Shown here piece by piece: positions 1 through 5,971 of a DNA stretch of 6,026 nucleotides. Numbering within the stretch: the first letter of the stretch is position 1; every line of letters begins with the position of its first letter. A program made the position numbers and the translations under genes. The notes beneath the pieces are model-generated. The model saw only the letters and a program-made list of their open reading frames with translations. It had not been told where the DNA came from and searched no databases. The DNA lies in the NCBI GenBank assembly GCA_041565275.1, contig JBFGVE010000159.1, positions 1-6,026 on the forward strand, given 5' to 3'. Source of the stretch: CAWUKT01 sp041565275 (GTDB lineage: Bacteria > Bacteroidota > Bacteroidia > J057 > JADKCL01).

Positions 1-84
1 CCTCAGCGGGGGTGGGTGAGTGGGTAGGTGGGGAGTGGTTTTTAAAAAAAAATATTTTTCAGATTTTTTTTCCCATAATAGAGT
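1..84. other. 3' flanking DNA: G-rich tract then A/T homopolymers
   Basis: Bases 8-33 contain four G-runs of three or more (8-12, 14-16, 22-24, 30-33) separated by loops of 1-5 bases, which fits the standard intramolecular G-quadruplex pattern on the plus strand. Then come T5A9 (39-52), an AT-rich stretch and T8 (64-71). No gene is visible. It is probably host DNA, though the T8 run could be a minus-strand oligo(A) end of the element. Confidence 0.5.
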
Positions 85-102
85 ATAATGATAATGATAA
101 TG
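85..102 (-). repeat. Terminal hexamer microsatellite, (ATAATG)3 on plus, (CATTAT)3 on minus
   Basis: Three exact tandem copies at 85-90, 91-96 and 97-102. Short tandem repeats at the 3' end are a hallmark of CR1/L2-type LINEs, produced when the reverse transcriptase slips at initiation. This marks the likely 3' end of the insertion. Confidence 0.7.
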
Positions 103-156
103 AAACAAACTAATGAACTAACTTCGAACAGTATGTACACGTGCCCAGGCAGAGAA

Positions 157-191
157 GGTTCGTGCTCATCAGCGGAACCAAAACACGAACC
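157..191 (-). promoter_or_regulatory. Candidate 3' UTR stem-loop (possible RT recognition hairpin)
   Basis: GGTTCGTG at 157-164 and CACGAACC at 184-191 are exact reverse complements, giving an 8-bp stem with a 19-nt loop in the element RNA. Its position, about 55 nt before the terminal repeat, suits the conserved 3' hairpins that stringent-type LINE reverse transcriptases recognise (as in eel UnaL2). The function is inferred from position and structure only. Confidence 0.5.
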
Positions 192-234
192 CAGTTATTC
201 ACGATGTACCCAAACCCCCATTATGCTACTGATG

Positions 235-3200
235 TCAGAACGGGAGGAGCAGTATCGACGCCAAGATTGATGCTGCTAATAAAAGTGACACCGCGAACCT
301 TTCGATCTGGCAACGTTTCGATTTAAGGGCTTCGCGCCTCGATCGCACCATAGTTACTAGGAAGTTTTTCGTCGCCGTGGAGACTCTGACCGCTTTATTG
401 TTAGGCTCAAAACCAAGAGCTAAACAAGCCCGTAGCAACTCTACGCCCTCCATTTCGTCAAACCCTTCAATCAGCGAGCCCAGCGTCTTGAGCCATTTTT
501 TTCGGGCTACATCATACCCTCTGCAGTGCAAAAGGATATGCTCCTGCGTTTCTGGAACAGAGTGGGCACAGCAAGGGCACAGGGCATGCGCCCAACCTAG
601 CCTTTTAAACTTTGTTGTCCGCTCTAATGTTTCAAAACACCCAGCCCTGAACTTGAAAAGCACCATGGACCCAGTGTGGTTGTCATAGAGATTCGAGCAA
701 TCACATATATCAGGATCTACCCTATAAAGTTTCAGGGTTGTCTTTTGCTCCATTGACGCTGCCCAGTGATTTCTCTCTACAACATCAGCTCGACTCTTTA
801 CCCAGAGTGATATATTTTGTCGTAGCGGAATTTCTGCTTCGTCTATCGCTAGTTCTCCCATGTCCCCCGAAATCTGTGTGAACGCACGACCGACCCCGGC
901 ATCAATGATTCTCCTGGATATGAGGTCAGGGCTATGTTCTATTCTATGGCGTGCGGCAATCCTGGCCCTTTTCACCCTGTAAGAAAAGCTTGACCACCCC
1001 ATGTCTCCCTGGAGAGCTTCAGTAGCTGCAAAACTATTAGATCCCAATAAAATCCGAGCCATTCTATTCTGAAATTTGTCCAGTTGATCAATCACGTGTT
1101 TCCGCACCAAGAGAACATCAAGTCCGTATGTGAGAGCCGGTACCGCAGTTGATTTCCAAATAGTACGTCCGACCGTGTATTTCGAAAAAGAAGCCTCGGC
1201 TATTCTTTTAACCTCATAAACCCAGTATTTGGCCCTATTTATCAGCTTCTTTTCGAATAGTTCCAAGTAGTTTTTTCCATTGCTAAACTGAACGCCAAGG
1301 TAGGTCATGGAGTCCACAACCTCCAATCTCACCTTTCCAAGTAAGAATTCCTTGGGCTCTCCACTATTATCGAACCTAGCTCCAAACTGAATGACCTTAC
1401 ATTTATCAGGGCTGAAGGTTAATCCCACCCGATCTGCGAAAGTATTTGCGGAGTTCAGTAGCGCCTGAAGAGCTCTCGGTGAGTTGGCGAATAAACAGAT
1501 ATCATCAGCGTAGCAGAGAGCCGGTATCCTACCTCCCGCAAAACACGCCCCTCTCCCACTCCCCTCCAGTTGCCGTGTGAAAATACTCAGGACAATAGCG
1601 AAAAGAAGAGGAGACAAAACACAGCCCTGACGAACACCCCGCGTTATTTTTATAACCCCCGTTACTAACTGAGAGAGCGTAATGTTGCATTGTGAATTTT
1701 CGTACAGGAGTCTCAAAAGTTTTATAAACCTTAGGTCTATTCCTATTTGGGCCAACGCGTCCCAAACTACACACCATTCAACCGAGTCATATGCCTTGGT
1801 CAGATCCAGAAAGGCAACATACAGTGGTTTCTTTAGGCGCTTGCTATGTTCAATAAGATGCGACAGAATCAATAAATTATTCGATGTTCCACGCTGTCCC
1901 CTAAAACCATTTTGCAGCTGGCCCAAGCAATTAGCCTGTTCCACCACATCCTCCAGTCTCCACGCAAGTATTCTCATGAAAGGTTTCCCGATGTTGCTAG
2001 TCAGACTGAGAGGTCGTTTGTTGCCGATATGCGCCCGATCCCCTTTCTTATGAATGAGTTTTGTTCTAAGGTTAGCCCACGCCTCAGGAACCTCTAAATT
2101 TTGAATAACCCGATTGAAAAGCTCAGTGAGCTCCGAGATCATCCCTATGCCCCCATTTTTTACTAGATCTGATGGAATCTTATCGGCCCCAGCAGCCTTT
2201 CCATTTTTCAATTTATTCACTGCTGCTGTTACTTCGGGTATAGAAATAGGACCCATTAGCTGCTGACAGAATCTACCATGAAGAGTGGGGAAATCTATTT
2301 GAAGCCCCTTTGAAGAGAAGATGTCGCCCCAATAATCTGTAATCAGATCCTTCATCGAGTCTGTAGTGTTGGAAGTTTTTACCCCATCGGTGAGAGTGAC
2401 TATCTCGAAATCGTCCTCTCGCTCCTGAATAATATTATAAAATGGTCTCCCACAGTCACGCCCTATCTTAACCAGCCTAAGGCACCTATCATCATACGCT
2501 TTTTTCTTCTTCCTCAGCAAAGAACGGAAAGAGGAATTTGCCGCCTTGAGTTCGCTAGCTGCCTTGGCGGTCAGGGATGAGCCCGATGCCTCTTGTTCCC
2601 GACGTCCATGTTTTTCCTTCCGCCTAGCAGCCTGTAGATTTGCCACACATTGATGTCTTCTTCTACTGGCCTGCTCTAAGTATCCATCCCAAAAAGGATC
2701 AGTGTACCCTTTTCTATTACAAAAGACACCAGACGATTTACCGATCACACTATCCGCACTTTCCACTAGAGCGCTGACAATGGCGTCATTCTGACTGCTA
2801 ACTGTAGCCCGTTCTCGCTCATTCATTTCTAGTAGAGAGGTTTCCACTGCCATTCCATATGCGGTCCAATCCCCCAATTCCCGGAACGTCGAGAGTTTCC
2901 ACCCAGGCTCGCCCTGAATAATCTTCGGAACATCGATCTTCGTATCTAAACTGATTTTGATGAACCGGTGATCTGACCTTATCCCAAAGGCATTTTTATC
3001 GTCAACCGTGAAATTGCGGATTCCTCTGCAAAAAGCGTCCGTACCAAGTGCAAGGTCAATCATAGATTCTGAAGCACGTGCCGACCACGTACTCCTCGAC
3101 CAGCTAGGCTTCAATAAGTTAACAATTTTCAGGGACGCTTCATCGGTGAGCTGCTCCAGCAGCTTAATGTTCTGTTTTCTACCACTGTTGTCCGGCTGGA

Positions 3201-3468
3201 GCGGATCTGCATTAAAATCCCCAACCAAAAGAACCCTGTCAGCCCCTCTCTCCCGATGTGATTCGAGGTCACTAAGAAGAAGCTTATTGAGATCTAAGTT
3301 CCATTGCTTGTACTTATTTACACTCATATAAACTATCCCAACAGTGATCTTATATGTGTTGAAAGAGGCCTCGATCCATAACCGCTCACCCTTAACATGT
3401 GCTAAGGAGGAGCACACTTCCGTTTCTAGCTTCACAAACCTTATGTCGTTTCTAATGTACATTCCCAC
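235..3468 (-). CDS. LINE ORF2 main part: endonuclease (C-terminal portion), reverse transcriptase, Cys/His zinc motif
   Basis: This 1077-aa frame carries the target-primed reverse transcription machinery. The endonuclease continues from the upstream segment: VGIVYMSVN (43-51), LLVGDFNADP (80-89), TW at 127-128, SMIDLALG (135-142) and SDHR (165-168). A basic, helical linker spans about 260-345. The reverse transcriptase covers about 400-720: RPLSLTSNIGK (485-495), motif A FLDLTKAYDSV with Asp555, motif B TRGVRQGCVLSP (609-620), motif C YADD (653-656, DNA 1501-1512) and the following GLTFSPDKCKV. The thumb-like region has LTYGLDVLL (779-787). A C-x2-C-x9-H-x4-C zinc motif (Cys964, Cys967, His977, Cys982) lies near the end, as in many LINE ORF2 proteins. 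The last 20 residues are strongly hydrophobic. The listed start is a GTG simply because the frame opens there; the first ATG is residue 3 and would omit the endonuclease Asn and Glu, so translation must come from upstream. All visible RT catalytic residues are intact. Confidence 0.92.
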   Translation of the reverse strand: MGMYIRNDIRFVKLETEVCSSLAHVKGERLWIEASFNTYKITVGIVYMSVNKYKQWNLDLNKLLLSDLESHRERGADRVLLVGDFNADPLQPDNSGRKQNIKLLEQLTDEASLKIVNLLKPSWSRSTWSARASESMIDLALGTDAFCRGIRNFTVDDKNAFGIRSDHRFIKISLDTKIDVPKIIQGEPGWKLSTFRELGDWTAYGMAVETSLLEMNERERATVSSQNDAIVSALVESADSVIGKSSGVFCNRKGYTDPFWDGYLEQASRRRHQCVANLQAARRKEKHGRREQEASGSSLTAKAASELKAANSSFRSLLRKKKKAYDDRCLRLVKIGRDCGRPFYNIIQEREDDFEIVTLTDGVKTSNTTDSMKDLITDYWGDIFSSKGLQIDFPTLHGRFCQQLMGPISIPEVTAAVNKLKNGKAAGADKIPSDLVKNGGIGMISELTELFNRVIQNLEVPEAWANLRTKLIHKKGDRAHIGNKRPLSLTSNIGKPFMRILAWRLEDVVEQANCLGQLQNGFRGQRGTSNNLLILSHLIEHSKRLKKPLYVAFLDLTKAYDSVEWCVVWDALAQIGIDLRFIKLLRLLYENSQCNITLSQLVTGVIKITRGVRQGCVLSPLLFAIVLSIFTRQLEGSGRGACFAGGRIPALCYADDICLFANSPRALQALLNSANTFADRVGLTFSPDKCKVIQFGARFDNSGEPKEFLLGKVRLEVVDSMTYLGVQFSNGKNYLELFEKKLINRAKYWVYEVKRIAEASFSKYTVGRTIWKSTAVPALTYGLDVLLVRKHVIDQLDKFQNRMARILLGSNSFAATEALQGDMGWSSFSYRVKRARIAARHRIEHSPDLISRRIIDAGVGRAFTQISGDMGELAIDEAEIPLRQNISLWVKSRADVVERNHWAASMEQKTTLKLYRVDPDICDCSNLYDNHTGSMVLFKFRAGCFETLERTTKFKRLGWAHALCPCCAHSVPETQEHILLHCRGYDVARKKWLKTLGSLIEGFDEMEGVELLRACLALGFEPNNKAVRVSTATKNFLVTMVRSRREALKSKRCQIERFAVSLLLAASILASILLLPF

Positions 3469-3794
3469 ACCGCCGGCTGACGCGCTCCCCCTTTTTTTCT
3501 CCTACCAGACCCCAATGATTTATATCCCTTTATTCTAGGCAAACCCACATTCTCTCCGCGATGCGTTTCGTTCAGGGCTATTAGGATGGGCTGCTCATCT
3601 GCAGCTAATAATGATAATTGATTTCTTTTTTCTACCCGGCTGGTGGACGCATCGTACCCCTGGATATTTCCGAAAATTATGTTGGCGTTGTTTTTTATTT
3701 TTGTACGGGATGAATTTTTGTTATTATCCGCTTTGGCGTTGTTTTTTATTTTTGTACAGGATGAATTTTTGTTATTATCCACTTTGTGGCACAC
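3441..3794 (-). CDS. ORF2 N-terminal segment: start of the APE-type endonuclease, out of frame with the rest
   Basis: This open frame holds the first part of the ORF2 endonuclease. It has IIFGNIQG (Asn43, the N-terminal active-site Asn of the exonuclease/endonuclease/phosphatase fold) and LIALNETH (Glu77, the catalytic Glu). It is preceded by a Lys/Asn-rich stretch made of two 17-residue repeats. The coordinates begin at a GTG at 3792-3794, the only start-like codon available. The frame is open back to 3857 (TGA at 3858-3860), so it overlaps the end of ORF1, and it contains no ATG at all. Homology clearly stops after GRRKK (residues 98-101), at the A7G5 tract 3487-3498; the last 16 residues in this frame are probably not meaningful. 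The continuation lies in the -1 frame. With one -1 step the joined ORF2 would be about 1186 aa counted from the GTG. How translation starts is unknown: frameshift from ORF1, reinitiation, non-AUG start, or a lost ATG. Confidence 0.75.
   Translation of the reverse strand: MCHKVDNNKNSSCTKIKNNAKADNNKNSSRTKIKNNANIIFGNIQGYDASTSRVEKRNQLSLLAADEQPILIALNETHRGENVGLPRIKGYKSLGSGRRKKGGARQPAVWECTLETT
3487..3498 (-). other. A7G5 homopolymer junction where ORF2 changes frame by -1
   Basis: On the minus strand this reads seven A then five G. The upstream frame reads AGA AAA AAA GGG; the downstream frame reads AAA AAA AGG GGG AGC. Shifting back one base after the second AAA joins SLGSGRRKK to RGSASAGGVGMYIRND, which restores a continuous endonuclease. 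The A-AAA-AAA heptamer is in the correct phase for canonical -1 slippage (X XXY YYZ). No strong stimulatory hairpin is obvious by eye just downstream. A one-base insertion in either homopolymer, real or a sequencing error, explains the break equally well. Confidence 0.8.
3682..3783 (-). repeat. Two tandem 51-bp copies (3682-3732, 3733-3783) near the ORF2 N-terminus
   Basis: The two copies differ at only two of 51 bases (the 3707 and 3730 regions against their partners). The length is 17 codons, so the duplication keeps frame and encodes a Lys/Asn-rich repeat (DNNKNSSCTKIKNNAKA, then DNNKNSSRTKIKNNANI). It lies between the ORF1 stop and the endonuclease fold, a spacer position that tolerates length change. 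The near identity suggests a recent slippage or unequal-exchange event. Confidence 0.93.
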
Positions 3795-3838
3795 AGATAA
3801 TCCCCTTCCCTTTCCACGCCTCCCTTCTGCGCCGGGCT

Positions 3839-5620
3839 CTAATCTAAATCCAAATCGTCAATGACAGGTCGGAGGCTGACGAAATGCGCCCCCGACACCA
3901 GTCCGATAGTTGCCGTCCATTTGCCAGGCTGGATAGTGACCACCTGTCTTCCCCAGTTGTTTCCCGAGAAAACCTCTATTGTGCACCCCAGCACTTTCCC
4001 GGCAGCAAGATAGATTTCTTGCCCATCGACGTACTCTCGGTCCTTTCGGCATTTTTGCACGAGTGCCTCCTTCGTGCCACCACCACCTGAAACGCTTGAG
4101 CCCGCGTTCCTTGCCATGAACTCCCAGTCAATGTAATCGGCCGATTCAACCTCATTCGCCACCAGTCCCCGCAAGGCCATGTAGTCTTTGATGCCGAGCG
4201 CCGGTCCATACATCTGCAATTGATCCAGTAGGGCTCGGAAGAAACAGTTTCCGTCACCGCGGATCTTTTGTACCTTGAAAACACCTTTGAGCGCTGGTCC
4301 CATCTTAGACTCTGCCACAGACACTCGTTTCAAGCGCTCGATGGCCATGTCGAGTTTGGATAGGACAGTGGGGGCAGTTTCGTCCTGTTGTGGGGCATTC
4401 CCTGACGGTGACTGTGTTGATGGCTGAGTTGGAGGATCGGAAGGTTCTGGAGCGCATTTTGTAGGTTTTGCGGGGCGTTTCTTGGGCTTGTTTGGTTTGG
4501 TTTTGGCTGCGCGTGCATATGTTCCACTTTTCGAACGGTCAACAGCTTCTGCGGGGCTAGACGAGGCGTACCCCACTGTGTCGTCATCGCTGTGAGTTTC
4601 GACAGGCGGCGTTGGTGGGTTCGTATTCGGATTAGGGGACGTCGACTCAGAGCTTAGCCCCCCTTTCTTCAAATCATCACCCATTGGACCAGCCGCTGCA
4701 GTCCCCCGAGTTTGGACTGGAATTGTGATATTGGGGACCTGTTCCGTAGACATTCCAACGGACAAAGCGGCCGCCGCGTAGAGCCGTTTGCCATAGAAGG
4801 ACAAGTGATATCCATCGTCATGAAAGGCATCATTCAAATTCATGTCTGCCCACGGCACCGGCGCCATCCTCAGCCAAGGCGAAGACTTCGACCGAACAAA
4901 TTGAGACAGGGACGCATTCAGCTTACACCACTCCGAGATCAGCCCGGTGTTTTGGTGATCGGCCCACGCTCTTCGGAACGGAATCGGTTGTACCACCACC
5001 ATGACTCCTGGGACCACAGTGTCAATAGCTTTAGAGACGAGGTTGCACATTGCTCTGTATATCGCATCCGCTGAGTCCCCACGTTTGATATTCATGGTTC
5101 CCGAGTACAGGGCTAGCAGGTCACCGGGGAGGAGTTTGTCAGATAGCAGCTCCTCCGCAACCATGGACAAGTCCTCTGCAGCATATCCCGACAGAGTGAT
5201 CTCAACTCCATCAATCCCTTCGCGTCCGAAACACTCCGAAGACTGCCGTGCTTGCGAGTCGCCGAACGTCACAACACGACCATAGAACGGTTCCGTGAGG
5301 CAAGCGAAACCAGCCGTCTCCACTTCGATTTCATTGGCCGTGAAGCTACCGACTCCATCCCGGTAGTCCCCACTGATTTTGGTCCAGCTTGTGTAAGGCC
5401 GATTCGATGCCCCTCTCTCAGCAAGGCAGCCTCGAAGAGGATAGGCTCGGACTTCTTCCGGTTCTAACCGCGGAGGACCATCGCCCCCGCCCAAACTTTC
5501 CTCTATGAAAGCGGTATTTATTTCTAGCTGTGTTATTCGCTGAGATAACGAACCGTTGATAGAATACAGCCGTTCATTTTCAAACTTGAGCCGATTGTTT
5601 TCTAGAACCAAGCTATTCAT
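3839..5620 (-). CDS. LINE ORF1 protein: leucine zipper + SGNH/GDSL esterase-like + OTU cysteine protease-like domains
   Basis: 593 aa. Residues 4-39 carry Leu at 4, 11, 18, 25, 32 and Ile at 39, an exact heptad series predicting a coiled coil for self-assembly. Residues about 115-290 look like an SGNH hydrolase: GDSQ with Ser122 as nucleophile, Gly145 in the block II area, SGTMN with Asn177, and DDGYH with Asp269 and His272 in the DxxH position. Residues 301-415 are a Pro/Ser/Thr-rich linker with a Lys/Arg/Pro patch at 373-388 that could bind RNA. Residues about 448-588 look like an OTU domain: RGDGNCFFRAL with Asp456 and Cys459, and GAHFVSL with His579. The start is well placed, because an in-frame TGA at 5651-5653 precedes this ATG and no other ATG lies between. 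ORF1 ends in TAG and overlaps the ORF2 frame by 19 nt. No CCHC knuckle or RRM is visible. Inferred role: LINE ribonucleoprotein assembly, with the hydrolase domains possibly acting on host membranes or lipids and on ubiquitin. Enzymatic activity is not shown. Confidence 0.9.
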   Translation of the reverse strand: MNSLVLENNRLKFENERLYSINGSLSQRITQLEINTAFIEESLGGGDGPPRLEPEEVRAYPLRGCLAERGASNRPYTSWTKISGDYRDGVGSFTANEIEVETAGFACLTEPFYGRVVTFGDSQARQSSECFGREGIDGVEITLSGYAAEDLSMVAEELLSDKLLPGDLLALYSGTMNIKRGDSADAIYRAMCNLVSKAIDTVVPGVMVVVQPIPFRRAWADHQNTGLISEWCKLNASLSQFVRSKSSPWLRMAPVPWADMNLNDAFHDDGYHLSFYGKRLYAAAALSVGMSTEQVPNITIPVQTRGTAAAGPMGDDLKKGGLSSESTSPNPNTNPPTPPVETHSDDDTVGYASSSPAEAVDRSKSGTYARAAKTKPNKPKKRPAKPTKCAPEPSDPPTQPSTQSPSGNAPQQDETAPTVLSKLDMAIERLKRVSVAESKMGPALKGVFKVQKIRGDGNCFFRALLDQLQMYGPALGIKDYMALRGLVANEVESADYIDWEFMARNAGSSVSGGGGTKEALVQKCRKDREYVDGQEIYLAAGKVLGCTIEVFSGNNWGRQVVTIQPGKWTATIGLVSGAHFVSLRPVIDDLDLD

Positions 5621-5887
5621 TCGTTCCCGATGAGAAAGATAACAAAATCGTCATTTGGTTTGGAAAAGTGAGGTAATGGGAATTGGGTGGGCGTGGGTGG
5701 ATCTGAACCGAGATCTTAGGAAAGTAACCCCGCTGAGGGCCCCTCGGTAAGCCTGGTTTGGTTGTCAGAGAGTCGCAAGTCGACACCCGTCTTTCAACCT
5801 TACAAAAATACAAAACAGTGGAAAATTCTGTACGCCTGTCCATACAAGAAGTCCAAAGGGCAACGCGCCAACGAGAATCAACACATT

Positions 5888-5971
5888 TTGAATGCTATCG
5901 AGAAGACAGAGCTCATTCAGAGGTCATTCAGAAAAAATAGCTTCCTTTATTTATAGCTTCTTGAATGCTAT
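5888..5971. repeat. 11-bp direct repeat TTGAATGCTAT (5888-5898 and 5961-5971)
   Basis: Two exact copies 73 bases apart in the outer 5' region, with two further short direct repeats between them: TCATTCAGA at 5913-5921 and 5924-5932, and ATAGCTTC at 5937-5944 and 5953-5960. The cluster suggests local duplication or a small repeated promoter unit. It may also be chance in AT-rich sequence. Confidence 0.5.
5948..5955 (-). promoter_or_regulatory. TATA-like box (TATAAATA) on the minus strand
   Basis: TATAAATA on the minus strand lies about 330 bases upstream of the ORF1 ATG, facing the element. If functional, transcription would start near 5920-5925. The overlapping AATAAA could instead be a polyadenylation signal of upstream host DNA. 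AT-rich sequence makes a chance match plausible, and most LINE promoters are internal and TATA-less. Confidence 0.25.

Larger units (their letters stand above)
85..234 (-). other. LINE 3' UTR
   Basis: About 150 bases between the ORF2 TGA (235-237) and the terminal hexamer repeat. It holds a perfect 8-bp hairpin (157-191), a CACGTG palindrome at 138-143 and the (ATAATG)3 terminus. No coding frame here is credible. The short 3' UTR plus microsatellite end is typical of CR1/L2-type elements, in which the reverse transcriptase recognises 3' UTR structure and the end repeats. Confidence 0.7.

Noticed and set aside
377..688. Plus-strand open frame of about 100 codons
   Set aside because: It lies antisense to the zinc-motif and C-terminal part of ORF2 and has no recognisable features.
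1529..2097. Other-frame open stretches on both strands over the reverse transcriptase region
   Set aside because: They overlap the conserved RT motifs in the correct ORF2 frame and are composition shadows.
3976..4587. Minus-strand alternative frames inside ORF1
   Set aside because: They overlap the linker and OTU domain; the ORF1 frame has clear catalytic motifs and these do not.
3839..5620. ORF1 as an independent host esterase or OTU gene
   Set aside because: It abuts and overlaps the ORF2 frame of a LINE, has a coiled coil typical of LINE ORF1, and shows no introns or separate promoter.
5699..5709. Box B-like sequence (GGTTCAGATCC on minus), possible tRNA or pol III promoter
   Set aside because: It matches the box B consensus at only about 9 of 11 positions, has no good box A and does not fold into a cloverleaf by eye.
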